DNA from: Sperchopsis tessellata
Lineage: Eukaryota > Arthropoda > Insecta > Coleoptera > Hydrophilidae
Direction: 5' to 3'
Length of the DNA stretch: 28,742 bases
Assembly: GCA_033557685.1 (NCBI GenBank)
Contig: JAWQRN010000522.1
Coordinates: forward strand, 1 to 28,742
In this document: piece by piece, positions 19,501-28,742 of the stretch
Position numbering within the stretch: the first letter of the stretch is position 1
How the letters are laid out: the number at the start of each line of letters is the position of its first letter
The notes under the pieces: generated by a model
What the model was told of the DNA's origin: nothing
Databases searched by the model: none
What the model saw: the letters and a program-made list of their open reading frames with translations, nothing else
Translations under genes and position numbers: made by a program

Positions 19501-20680
19501 TCTATACTACATTGGCAAAGATGAATCTGATAAATGCAAGGTTTATGTTCTTCACATGTAAACAAAAATCGTGCGAATTTAAAGCAATAATGGAATACAT
19601 AATTAAGTCAATATTACCATACGGCCTCCGAAACGATTAGATTATTACAAGTAGACAATCTAAGATTGGAAAACACCATGAAGACAAATCACCACCATCA
19701 GTAGTTGAAGACAACATGCAGTGGAACAAATTTGGAAAGACAGTTCACACCAAATATTTGAAGCAGAGATGATATTCAATTGTAAAAGGTTCAGAAACAA
19801 ACATTAGATTAGAAAATACCCTGCATTTGGGAAAAAATGCCATAAGTATAGCAAAGACTGATTGGAGGAATGCGTTTTGGGATACTAGCTTGGTATATTT
19901 TGTATTTCACCTTTTTTATGATGGTAGCTGTTGGTACTTGTGCTGCCTGAAAAACCAGAATGCTCTATACAGCTTGAAGCTCCAAATGTTGGGTTTACAA
20001 AACGGAGAATTAAAATGTTGATAATTGTTCACACGAAAGAGCAAAATGTTGCGTATGAAAGAGTTTTCTTCAAAGAACTGTATATATAATAGCACAAATT
20101 CTGTCTAGGGTAAATAGAAATTCAAATGCTAGTAAAAAAATTTTTCGCTTACCTTACTTCCAATATCTACAGATGTGTGTGTATGGGCACCAACTATTGC
20201 AGGTGTGTGGGTGTATGGGCTCCAACTACTTGCTCGTGCGTTATTTTAAGAACTGATTAGGAATGCGGGTGGAAAGATGGATTTTAATATTTCACACACA
20301 CTTATAAAAAGTTGCAAGTTTTAAGAATTAATCGTTCAACAGTGCGACCAAAATTATGTCGACACTGAGTTTGAAAATGAATACAGTTCTCTTCAAAAAT
20401 ACGAGATGAACTGTCTCGTTATGAATTTAAATTGTACTGTTTTGGTTGAATGTTTTTGAACGATTGTTTTCGTTGAAGGCTGATTAACGACTTACCCCCA
20501 AACTTCTATAGCCATAAAACTCCAGTTACGGCTATAGCGTGTCTTGGAATTCCCAATGAAAGTTTTTAATAATATGAAAAATTCAATTAAAATTTAATTA
20601 AACTAATTATGTATGTAAGGAATTTTGTTTGTGTATTGTTGTCCGTTTTTCGTTGGTGGTCTCTGCAATTTTGGCTTTAA
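19501..20680. other. Intron 6, central part
   Basis: No gene is recognised. An imperfect tandem pair of about 32 bases lies at 20173-20233: a GTGTGTGTATGGGCACCAACT-like unit, repeated with GTGTGGGTGTATGGGCTCCAAC. The rest may include LINE 3' sequence but I cannot delimit it. Confidence 0.4.
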
Positions 20681-20996
20681 CCCATTAGTGGATGAAGTTT
20701 ATAAAGGTCTAATTTTAATATTTGATTTTAATCAAATATCAAGCAAACCGGCCAAGTCGATATATTGAATACAGAAATGAACTACGTAAATTTTTATAAA
20801 GGTCATTTTTTTAGAAATTTAAGTAATCCAGTTTTTCACGCAACACAAAACTACGCTTAAAAGAACAACATGCAATAGAAAGTGAGGTTATGTAACAACA
20901 TAAAGCCAGCTAAAGAACTACTGTTACACAAGTTATCACCCTTTCGAAAAGTTAAATATCTAACATCTGATAAAACGGGCGCTATCCACTAAAGGG
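20681..20996. mobile_element. piggyBac-like MITE with TTAA target duplication
   Basis: The 316-bp element is bounded by TTAA on both sides (20677-20680 and 20997-21000). Its ends are inverted: CCCATTAGTGGAT on the left, and ATCCACTAAAGGG on the right, whose reverse complement CCCTTTAGTGGAT differs at one position. TTAA targets and CCC/GGG termini are the hallmarks of piggyBac transposons. There is no room for a transposase, so this is a non-autonomous copy. It sits 160 bases upstream of exon 7. Confidence 0.8.
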
Positions 20997-21159
20997 TTAA
21001 ATATATTTGTTGAACATTATTTTAATTGTAGTGTAAATTTTATTTTTAACTTTTTTACTTAATAGTTAGTCAGTCTAGTGTGTTATTTTAGTCATGTTAT
21101 ATAATTATTTGTATCCATTTTATGTTACTATTATCGTAACTAGTTTTTTTTTTTTTCAG

Positions 21160-21314
21160 CAATTTAGCGCCACGTCAGAAACTAGTAGAGAAAAAAATGA
21201 CTGAACAAGATTATCAAAGGATTGAACAAGAACTTCAACAGACACTTAATCCTTTCCCAAATTATAAGTCTCCCGGCCTTCAGGGTGCCCATGGTTGGTC
21301 CACGGCAGCATTAG
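21160..21314 (+). CDS. ATG2: ATG2 exon 7
   Basis: A long T tract and CAG precede SNLAPRQKLVEKKMTEQDYQ, then RIEQELQQTLNPFPNYKSP and GLQGAHGWSTAAL. The family has an equivalent segment (a RP..AEDLW.IEQDL..QL motif) after the SPRQ block. The first serine codon is split with exon 6, and the last base (G) continues into exon 8 as glutamate. The donor is GTGAGT. Confidence 0.9.
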
Positions 21315-21384
21315 GTGAGTACCACATTGCAAAAAATCAAATAAAGTGTTTAAATATGTCAATTTAAAAAAAAAATTCTTTTAG

Positions 21385-21549
21385 AGGAAAGCGATGATGA
21401 AAAGTTTCTTCCTATGCGACCAAACTCAAGCAGTGTGATGTATGATAGTGCAATTTCTAATGCAAGTAGTAGTATGGAATCTAGTCTTAGTTCAAGCATG
21501 GCCAGTTCATTTACTGAACATAGTATTAGGCCAAGAACTAGAAGAAAAG
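21385..21549 (+). CDS. ATG2: ATG2 exon 8, serine-rich linker
   Basis: The exon encodes EESDDEKFLPMRPNSSSVMY, then SAISNASSSMESSLSSSMAS and SFTEHSIRPRTRRKG. It is dominated by serine and ends in a basic run, so it is probably a flexible, phosphorylatable linker. Human ATG2 has a serine-rich stretch (SSVASALSELSLS) at the same place. It is joined by a 70-base intron to exon 7 and ends with one base before a GTAGGC donor. The minus-strand frame at 21359-21676 is a shadow of this exon's low complexity. Confidence 0.87.
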
Positions 21550-21807
21550 GTAGGCTATCAAACCTATTAAGAAGTTTTTTTATTCGTGAAAATTCAACCT
21601 TATTTAATTTTGGGGACAATTTTTTTACTTTATTTTTATTTTTTATCAATTTCTGATGCATAAATATATCTCCCATTCTAATATGGTCCTTCTATGTAAA
21701 AATAATTCCACTACATTAATTTGTTCAAAAGTTATACACACTTTTGTGATTTGTCAATACCAAGTTAAAATTATGTGAAATAATGACATTTATTTGATGT
21801 ATTGTAG

Positions 21808-22075
21808 GATTTAACATTGATACGGATCCCACAGCTGAAATATCTCGTTTCCAAATACGATTAGCATCTTTGGCAGTGGTGATTTTACATGAAGATCTGT
21901 TGACTTTGTCATTTGATTCACAAAATTTGATACCATCGAGTGTTCAACAGATGCAGACTACTGCATCTAATTTTTTCAAAAATTTTGAGCTTTTTGCTAT
22001 TTCTGGATGCGGCACAAGAGACTTCAATAATGCTAGAAAATCTTTTGAGAAAGCTTGCAAACTAAACCATATTAG
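21808..22075 (+). CDS. ATG2: ATG2 exon 9
   Basis: After ATTGTAG it encodes GFNIDTDPTAEISRFQIRLA, then SLAVVILHEDLLTLSFDSQN, SVQQMQTTASNFFKNFELFA and SGCGTRDFNNARKSFEKACK. Animal ATG2 has the same order: a MTLGGVTLTLLQ strand, then a segment with ATHFF..FDA, then GSRDFHHLRPRFQRAC. It ends with two bases of an arginine codon at a GTAAGT donor. Confidence 0.92.
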
Positions 22076-22535
22076 GTAAGTAGTAGTTGGAATATTTTGT
22101 AGCTAATTTCATTTGAATGATAGAGCAGTGTGAATATTTAATTCTATAAGAAATATGCATTATGAATATAGACAATTTTTTCAGTTAAATAACTTGTATC
22201 TATTGAACATAAAAGCTCATTCACTGAAATAATGTCATATATCCTTAGTGGTAATGTATATTACCAACTAATCATACAGTTGAGGATATTCGACTAATAC
22301 ACTTTCTTAGTAAAATACTTTGATTAAATTGTACTGGCCATCATAATGATCGTGTTATTGTTTACAAACACCTCAAATAATTTTACAACTACTATATAAG
22401 ATCGAATTATACCAAAATGTTGTGAAGTAACTTTTCATTGTAGCCACAAGAAGTATGCATGAAATATGTCCCCAGCAAGTTCTTAGTTTTTTTGTTGTGA
22501 TGACCTAACAATTAAAAGTTTTATATGAATGTTGT
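22076..22535. other. Intron 9, proximal part
   Basis: AT-rich sequence after the exon 9 donor with no recognised feature before the Penelope-type repeat copy B. Confidence 0.4.
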
Positions 22536-22539
22536 AAGA

Positions 22540-22665
22540 TGAGTGATGTTACTTAAATGAATTAACTCAACATACTATGTCCCTTGCCACAGTGGATGAA
22601 ATGCCAGCATTTAGTCTGTACATGGTTTCCATCCAGAAACAACATTTATATAGATAATAACTAGT
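22540..22665 (+). repeat. Penelope-type terminal repeat, copy B
   Basis: The core GTGGATGAAATGCC (22592 onward), then TCTGTACATGGTTTCCATCC and AGAAACAACATTTATATAGA, matches the 3' end of the Penelope-like relic (10193-10260) in the same orientation. The preceding segment 22540-22573 (TGAGTGATGTTACTTAAATG...) is the reverse complement of 10141-10173. No RT or GIY-YIG remnant is attached, so this is a severely truncated copy or a solo terminal repeat. Confidence 0.65.
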
Positions 22666-22979
22666 CTCTTACTTTTAATTGGTAGTTTTGTCTGTATCAT
22701 TATCACTTGTCAGTATAAGGCAACTACTTGCTGCTCAAGTCACAGACTTTGAAGAACTCAAAAGACAAGTTCTGCCTCAATATTAAATCTTATCTGAACC
22801 ACACCTGTCAGTCCATTTGTATTTCATGGAGTCAGAAATATGCTTTTTGGCTATACAAAGCTTGAAACATCGATGCAACTGACCACATGGTTTAAATTTA
22901 AGACTTATTTCAAATACCAATAAGTTTTGAAATACAAATATAAATATATACAATTAGTAAAACCAATGAACACCGAACA

Positions 22980-23200
22980 GACCATGTACCTCCAAGACCT
23001 AAAATTCAATACAATCACCTCACAATCATGTTCTCAACCAACTGTAAACATTCCGTTTAAATTGTTTGGTACATGACAGTACCTTGACTCTATCAGGGAG
23101 TTTATTGTAAACTTTTACTGCAACATTCATAAAAGATCTATAAAATGATGACTAATTGGGGTCTTGATTGATTGAAGTCTGGTTGGCCTTACTTAACATG
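22980..23200 (-). pseudogene. LINE C-terminal relic, minus strand
   Basis: Minus-strand reading gives FMNVAVKVYNKLPDRVKVLS and then CTKQFKRNVYSWL (about 23130-23030). This is the VYNKLP....F K..V..WL block found at the very end of CR1/Jockey-type LINE proteins, usually just before the stop codon. Some further similarity may extend to 23200. Only this end is present. A 3' tail cannot be placed. Confidence 0.5.
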
Positions 23201-23764
23201 ATTGACAGAAGGGAGCCAATTGTGGCTCTTTGAGTTACACTTTCAGTTTCAATATAACCTATGAAAATGCTTCAATTTCATCTTTATGATTTTACCATTA
23301 GATGTAATACAACCAAGTTGTTGCATATTAGTATCACATCTAAATTGCTATAGATGGTTTCTTTGACAATAGCTGATGACCCATGCTAAAACTTGTTTCA
23401 AACTTAACCAATTACCAGTTATTAAGTTTGGTTTGTATATCTGTATGATTATATATTCTTCAATTAATATTTTAACTTGTACATCGTATAAGCAAACACT
23501 TGTTGAACACCTAAATTTCATGATCAAGAGTTTTACCATTTTGCTTCTTCATTGGTGTTATTTTGTATAAGATTTTAAATTTATGGTTATTTTTATGGAA
23601 ATTTCCATGTATTCCATTTCACTCATAACACAATGGTAGAATAATTATCATGAGAAAAAAATATCAAAATTCTGTGTAAAATTTATTGCAGAAAAAAGAA
23701 GTGTTGTTTTATATCTTGTAAACTTGGAATACAGGATGCAGAAAAAATTCCCAGGTGCGGTATT
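23201..23764. other. Intron 9, no gene recognised
   Basis: Overlapping short frames on both strands near 23348-23570 have no protein-like features I recognise and are probably chance frames in AT-rich DNA. Confidence 0.4.
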
Positions 23765-23768
23765 TTAA

Positions 23769-23885
23769 CCCTGAAGTCAGTTATTGGCCATAGTACAAGA
23801 GAGTACTGTAGGTAGTATGTACTAAATACATGTCTAAACTAGTTAACATATTTGCTTGACCTTTGACATAGTTAGATTTCAAGGG
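23769..23885. mobile_element. Short TTAA-flanked MITE candidate
   Basis: The 117-bp block is flanked by TTAA (23765-23768 and 23886-23889). It begins CCCTGAAGTCAGTTATTGG and its reverse complement begins CCCTTGAAATCTAACTATG, an imperfect inverted repeat. The features are those of a piggyBac-like MITE, as at 20681-20996, but the ends of the two elements differ, so they would be from different families. Confidence 0.5.
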
Positions 23886-23889
23886 TTAA

Positions 23890-24486
23890 ACGTGTAGGGC
23901 TTTGAACAGGAACTGAACCGAAAATTGATATTAATTATACTTTATTCGGTTCTCGTGGTAAACATTTCCTGTTTACATTTGAAAACAATTATGTTTCTGT
24001 ATATAAAGACTCATAGTATAAATTGTATCACCTTTAGTATTCACCTACAGATGAGGAGGATGTGACAATTCTTATATAAACAGTACACAAGTATCTTCTC
24101 TCTCTCTTTGTCTAACAACTAAAGTAAATTTTAACCTTGTCAAATATTGAATTAAATATATACAGCCATTTTGATTAAGAAGTAGCATTTTTAATTTTCA
24201 TTCACAAATCTTATAAGTACAATCATATGCAACATTTTGTCATATTGTTAATAACTTTAAAATAAGGCTATAAACTATTGTTAAACATCATTTTACCCAT
24301 AACTACCAGAGCGAAAACCAGAATTGACATGCAATATCAATTCTTCTCTAACTCTGAATCAAAAATTCGGTTCGATGCCCTGCATATTAGCCAAATGATA
24401 CTTGTCATTATAAAATTTAAAAAAAAGTTATACGTTATGTGTCATAATCAACTAAAACATTTCATTATGTTGTATTATTTTTGTAG
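23890..24486. other. Intron 9, distal part, nothing recognised
   Basis: AT-rich sequence up to the exon 10 acceptor. The frame of exon 10 is open upstream to 24278, but the part before TTTTTGTAG (24486) does not resemble ATG2 and is taken as intron. A CT microsatellite of about 12 bases is at 24099-24110. Confidence 0.4.
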
Positions 24487-24768
24487 AATATTAGGAGCTC
24501 CAATTCAAATAGAAGGCGACGAAACTACCACATCAGCTGCTTTCTCTATTAGTGGCACTCTTACAGCAGCAAGACTAGAAATATTGGAATGCCTACATCA
24601 AAGCCCTGATGATCAAGTTGAATACATTCCACTTTTGACATTTAATGAAAATGCTTCAACTGGAAGCCCGATCTTATCAAAGCCATGTTTCAAAATTACT
24701 TTTAACCATTTAGAACAGTCACTTAGGACAGGAGTTGCACGAAAAATCAGTACAAAGACTGAGATTGG
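24487..24768 (+). CDS. ATG2: ATG2 exon 10
   Basis: It begins with RILGAPIQIEGDETTTSAAF, SISGTLTAARLEILECLHQS and DDQVEYIPLLTFNEN, and ends SLRTGVARKISTKTEIG. Animal ATG2 has a corresponding HVRL.GT..QLSWE region, then GQLEVLECLW, then P.YTEILTF. The exon completes the arginine codon begun in exon 9 and ends with two bases of a glycine codon at GTAAGT. The ATG at 24278 is upstream intronic sequence and not a start. Confidence 0.92.
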
Positions 24769-24903
24769 GTAAGTAAATGTGCCGTAGTTATAGTGTTTAT
24801 ATCATAAACTTAAAACTGTCCTTGTTTCGGTGGACATGTTTTAAACGTTGTCATGTATGGAATAGGACAATTTAATATTCTATATACTCATTTCATCGTC
24901 CTA

Positions 24904-26359
24904 AGCTGGGTACACATATGACCGATGTAGTCTGAAGTATCGTGTATTTTTGTTCGGGATGTTTTTGATTTTTAACAAGCTTTGATCGTTTGCAAATATG
25001 AATGTTATAGCTCGTGTGACCGAGGGCCAATTTTATGTTTGAAAATGTTTTCGCAGGCAACAAAAAATATAATTGAAAACAAAGTATATTGTAAGTTAAA
25101 AAAAATTTTACTTATTGGCTTATTCTGCAATTATACTGTAACGATTCGGCAATTCGAGGTCTGTGCTTAATGTGATCTTATATTATCGTAAATTTTATAC
25201 ACAGTCTGCTTGAAATTTGGCTATAGTAATGTAATTATAATGATTATGTGATATTCAGCTAAAACAGAAGAAACAACAAAAATTTAACTACATTGATTAG
25301 AGACCATTAGAAGGACAGCGAATAAAAACTAAATTCCTTAGTAAATTACTAAAACTAAAATCCCGACAAAACTGGGAAAAAACTCATGATGAAGGTTTCT
25401 AGAGGCGAACAACCCTGTATTTTTACATATAGGCTCATATTGAACCTCGACACAGGTGGACAAAAACTACCTGTTCCAATGGTTAAATAATGGCAAAATT
25501 TTTAACTTTTAAATCTGTATTAATTCAAAACGTAGTTCCCACACCGTGTTTATCTATTGAGAAAATTAAGCATTATGTCAATTTGGAAACTCTGTTTTCA
25601 ACTTTGATGATTCATTGGCTATTGTATTTAATTATAAAAAATCTTTATGATACTTAAATAAAGTTGGTAGTAAAATCTATAATGGTAAATGTCATGTTGA
25701 TTTACATCATTTTTAGATAAATGATATCTGGATGGGTGTGAGTGCTCTGGATATTTATCACACAGTATATACCTATATAATGTTATTAAACTTTTACATT
25801 CTACATGCAAGTAAAAGAAACAAAATTATTTGCTTTTGTAAAATTTAAATCTTTATTTAATGCCCTTGACTTCAAGTGTAAACTAAATTAAATGTTAAAA
25901 TGGAACTTTTCTGAACAATTATTTGCCGAAACAACTTCATCAATTATATCATTGCTGTACTTTGCTTCCAATGTAAACCAAAACTAAGGCTGATAATATT
26001 TATTATGTTAAAATTCTACGTTTGACTCTTTTAGGACATAAACGCTTCTTTCTGTCTTAGAAATATTTTTAACAATATTTATTCAAATAGAAATGTGCTG
26101 GAGATATTATTTTCTCAATAAAAGGTACACATTTTGCATTGCTCTTCTTTATCCAAACTGCTAACTAATTTAACATGCTATATAAAAAAGAACTAATTGC
26201 TTTGGGTCGAGGCATACACCGATCAGCTAAAGCCCTCCGTATATCGGAGCTCTTTCCTTTGAAAAACCTGGGGTTGTATGTAAAGTGAATTCGGCTAAGT
26301 ATCTTAAATAAATGTAAATATTGCTTTCTGTTCATTCGTACTTATATGTGTACCCAGCT
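24904..26359. mobile_element. DNA transposon relic with inverted ends and a CTA target duplication
   Basis: AGCTGGGTACACATAT at 24904-24919 is repeated, inverted, at 26344-26359 (ATATGTGTACCCAGCT). That is 16 of 16 matching bases, with weaker similarity continuing inward. CTA stands immediately outside both ends (24901-24903 and 26360-26362), suggesting a 3-bp target duplication. The 1,456-bp interior has no recognisable transposase. Three-base duplications occur in Harbinger and CACTA superfamilies, but I cannot assign the element. Confidence 0.7.
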
Positions 26360-26849
26360 CTACAATCACATCATCCCATTGCTTAATATCTTGAAACATT
26401 TTTTACTTATTTTGACCCTTCTGTTAACTAACTTTTCAGTTTATCTCAAAGGAGCTCAAAAAATCTTTCTATTGTACTACTACTAATTTCTTTTGATTAA
26501 TCTTTACTCTATTGGTAGAACATTGTCTCGAAGATTTGTTTACTTATAGAAGGATTTACTTTTTTAGTAGTACCTCTGAAATACCACTGTGATACTATAA
26601 ATCTTCTTTTGTGTCCGACTACTCGTCTACTGATTGCTGAACAGACAGATCAAAAACCTCATATTTTGGCTTATTAAAATTTTGTGTTAGACAACTATTT
26701 CATGCATACCTCCAAAATATGCAAAATGTTATTTAAAAACACTGGTACACAATTAAAGGTGTTGTTGAGCCCCTTTGGGATGAGTTAGGTAAAAAGGGTG
26801 TAAACTAGCAGAGGTGTCAAAATAAGCAAGAAATGTTTCAGTAAATTAA

Positions 26850-27335
26850 TAATAAAACCCGCATTCTGCACAGGTGGCCATACTATCTGAGTAGCTCCTT
26901 TTCTATCCTGTAACCTTCTTACTGCCATTTTTCTGATCTCATTCATCACTCTATCCCTTTGTGTAACTCTATATAGTCTCCTCGGGAATTGAATTTCTAC
27001 AACCTGCAGTAGGTACTCCCATAGGCCAGAGTGGGAACATATACTGCCTTATAAACTGCTACCTTGGTCTTCTCTTCAATTTAGGAAGATTTTCCTAAAC
27101 TGTAGTACAGTTTGGCTGCACTCTGTAGCCTGCAAATCACATCACACTTTACTCTCCCTTGCCTTCCATCGATGATTCCAAAAACCTAAACGATTGTACC
27201 TATACAAATGTCTCTCTGTTTATTGTTAATTCACTTGTCATCTCTCCTTACTAACCATTAATACCTTCGTGTTTGGGGCATTTATTACCAAATTCCTAGA
27301 ACTTAACTTCCTGCTCAAGACATGTTTCTCTTAGC
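26850..27335 (-). pseudogene. RTE-like LINE C-terminal relic, minus strand
   Basis: Read on the minus strand with frameshifts it gives NAPNTKVLMVSKER (about 27285-27240), a VFGIIDGR segment, VKCDVICRLQSAAKLYYSLG (about 27155-27095) and KTKVAVYKAVYVPTLAYGST (about 27075-27015). RRLYRVTQRDRVMNEIRKMA with VRRLQDRKG follows (about 26985-26900). This order (KTK.M, FKYLG.II..G, I..RI..A, KTKVAVYKAV..PTLLYG, R..RI.NE.IR) is typical of RTE-like LINE proteins abundant in insects. Several frameshifts make it inactive. Confidence 0.7.
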
Positions 27336-27797
27336 TAACCCTTTGACGCTGTGCATACCACCAATTTAAATAGGTATGGACAGGTATATCTGGCACAGTG
27401 AGCTTGCAATGTTTTCTGCTGGAGGTAGCTATATACAGTACGTTCCATTGTTTAGATTTTTCTTTACAGAACCCATTCTGTATTAAATCAATAATTTCAG
27501 ACGGCTTTATCCAAATTTTTCACCAATGTTCATCTTCATATTAATATCAAGCCTGATTACAGGTAACCCAAATTCTTTCACTACACTTGTATACAATTTT
27601 GACCGCTTGACAATATTGAAAATTTGTTATAAATAATACTCTTTAATTTATGAATATAACAGTCTGTATGTTACCTTTGCTGAAGTAAAACCAACTTATC
27701 GACATAATTTCCATTCGGTAATTTTGTAAAAAATAATTTATGTGTTCGTGTTAACTATATATTGTATTCTATATATTTTGATTTTTTTCTATTGCAG
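27336..27797. other. Intron 10, distal part
   Basis: No gene is recognised. The sequence at 27338-27360 (TAACCCTTTGACGCTGTGC) resembles one terminus of a piggyBac-like repeat, but no clean partner end with TTAA was found. Confidence 0.35.
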
Positions 27798-28001
27798 GAT
27801 CAATTTGGATGCTAGTGTGTTAGAACTTGACATAACCATTGTAGATAGAATTACTGCATTATTAAATCCCCAGCCGATATGCTTAGTTGGCTCACCAAGA
27901 GATCCATGGGCACCAAATGCCACTCAACCATTAAATGTTATTCAGTCAGATACAAAGACAGAAATAAAAATTACGTCACCTCATCTCACCATTAAATTAA
28001 G
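27798..28001 (+). CDS. ATG2: ATG2 exon 11 (last exon in the window)
   Basis: After TTTTTTTCTATTGCAG it encodes GINLDASVLELDITIVDRIT, then ALLNPQPICLVGSPRDPWAP and KTEIKITSPHLTIKL. It corresponds to the ELALDLANFQADVELGALDR and LAALL blocks of animal ATG2, followed by LSAPRATLRLRFP; the last residues (RFPI in relatives) would come from the next exon. It ends with two bases of a split codon at a GTAAAT donor. No acceptor followed by an RFPI-like segment is visible before 28742, so exon 12 lies outside. Confidence 0.92.
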
Positions 28002-28690
28002 GTAAATATTAAAAATAGCTAAAAATTATAATTTACTACATGCTTTTTTTTTGGTAAAACACGAGATATTGCTTAGAGTGTTTTGTATATGGCAGTTGGA
28101 AGTCATTGAGATATATCGGGACAGTTCAAGTATGCAGAAGTGTACTACATATGTGATTAGATTTGTGATAGCTCTGACACTGATTCTGTTTTCTGTGGGG
28201 TCCTTGGAGGGTCCTCTTTGGTTTATATTAAAGACTTCCCTAGTCTTTGTTAACTGTGATGATTTTGTACGATATCAATGTTTACATGAGTGTGGGGGTT
28301 GCCTGGTATCAAGTATTTATGTGTTGTTAGCTTGTGTTAATGAGTGATTTATTAGCTTAAACTTGATGATAAATACTAATGTTTTGATCTTTGTAGCTTA
28401 TCGAAAAATCAATTTAACAGTGTAAATTAATGTTATTATGGTAACTAAATATGAATGTAAAATTTGGATGTTATTTTTGATTAAAAACTAAAATTTTACG
28501 TTATAATAATTTAAACCAAGTTAAAAAGGTCCTTATTTAAAAGATATTAATTTATTCAAAAACTTTACACAAACAAAAATGCTGTAGTAATTACTTATAA
28601 CGAATAAAACAAAAGGGCACAATAAAAAAATAAATAAAATGTCATAAACAAAATAAATATCAGAACCAAGTATTAAATGTAATAGACTTC
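28002..28690. other. Intron 11 (partial), nothing recognised
   Basis: An open frame at 28051-28347 (+) has no motif I recognise and no fit to ATG2. The rest is AT-rich. Confidence 0.4.
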
Positions 28691-28694
28691 CACG

Positions 28695-28742
28695 GTTAGT
28701 ATCTGTATGAATGTTGTTTCCGGGTGGAAACCGTGTAGAGGC
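28695..28742 (-). repeat. Penelope-type terminal repeat, copy C (cut by window edge)
   Basis: The minus strand reads CTCTACACGGTTTCCACCCG, then GAAACAACATTCATACAGAT, and matches copies A (10219-10250) and B (22617-22660). It looks the least decayed of the three, with a fully paired GGTTTCCACCCGGAAACA hairpin core. The remainder of the copy lies beyond the edge. Confidence 0.7.

Larger units (their letters stand above)
2415..28001 (+). other. ATG2 gene, 5' part (11 coding exons, runs off the right edge)
   Basis: ATG2 is a very large rod-shaped protein that moves lipids in bulk from the ER to the growing phagophore during autophagy, working with WIPI/Atg18 and ATG9; it also acts at lipid droplets. 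The identification rests on the chorein-type N-terminus in exon 1 and on colinear matches to animal ATG2 in the following exons: a VPWSAIL segment, SMQLAQECL and GIEKFAQTID, then EYCDEA, and later DRITALL. The splice junctions join as 2415-2585, 10659-10827, 17289-17435, 18372-18474, 18529-18949, 19010-19167, 21160-21314, 21385-21549, 21808-22075, 24487-24768 and 27798-28001, all GT-AG and in phase. They give 2,243 coding bases, about 747 residues. Animal ATG2 is close to 1,900-2,000 residues, so more than half of the gene is missing here. Introns 1 and 2 exceed 6 kb and are full of transposon relics, whereas the later introns are mostly short. Confidence 0.93.

Noticed and set aside
21359..21676. 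105-codon minus-strand frame
   Set aside because: It is opposite the serine-rich ATG2 exon 8 and its intron; serine codons on one strand suppress stops on the other.
23348..23570. Overlapping 63- and 64-codon frames on both strands
   Set aside because: Short, hydrophobic through AT-rich codons, and without similarity to anything I know.
27338..27420. Another piggyBac-like MITE beginning TAACCCTTTGACGC
   Set aside because: The TTAA is incomplete and I could not find a matching inverted end nearby.
1..28742. Prokaryotic features (operons, CRISPR, phage, riboswitches)
   Set aside because: Spliced ATG2, long AT-rich introns and eukaryotic transposon relics show nuclear animal DNA; no spaced direct-repeat array was seen.

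Overview
The window looks like insect nuclear DNA: AT-rich, with long introns, GT-AG splice sites and many decayed transposable elements. The only host gene I can follow with confidence is the 5' part of ATG2, the autophagy lipid-transfer protein, on the + strand. Eleven coding exons join in phase from a start codon at 2415 to 28001 and encode about 747 residues. The gene runs off the right edge, so the rest of the protein, including its C-terminal targeting region, lies outside. I cannot name the species. The mix of Penelope-like, LINE and Tc1/mariner relics reminds me of termite or cockroach genomes, but that is only an impression.

Layout: 1-2414 is upstream sequence with no recognisable gene. 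Exon 1 (2415-2585) is followed by an intron of 8.1 kb. That intron holds a GC-rich candidate solo LTR (about 3.96-4.32 kb), a Tc1/mariner-like element with its terminal inverted repeats and a broken transposase (4.72-6.97 kb), a LINE relic (6.98-7.48 kb) and a Penelope-like retroelement relic with both reverse transcriptase and GIY-YIG parts (8.84-10.26 kb). Exon 2 (10659-10827) is followed by a 6.5-kb intron with a tRNA-like sequence, three LINE relics in two orientations and a short exon-like piece on the minus strand at 15355-15459. Exons 3-6 (17.29-19.17 kb) form a compact group. Intron 6 holds another LINE relic and a TTAA-flanked piggyBac-like MITE. Exons 7-9 (21.16-22.08 kb) are compact. 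Introns 9 and 10 hold a copy of the Penelope-type terminal repeat, two LINE 3' relics, a second TTAA-flanked MITE candidate and a 1.46-kb element with inverted ends. Exon 11 ends at 28001, and a third copy of the Penelope-type terminal repeat, in reverse orientation, is cut by the window edge.

The points most worth a second look are a reading frame that continues 56 codons past the exon 2 donor and ends beside polyadenylation signals (a possible short ATG2 isoform), the minus-strand terminal-exon candidate inside intron 2, a perfect 288-bp tandem duplication inside the decayed transposon, and copies of a Penelope-type tail in which an internal segment is inverted. I found no CRISPR array, operon or prokaryotic defence system, and no convincing new multi-gene system.
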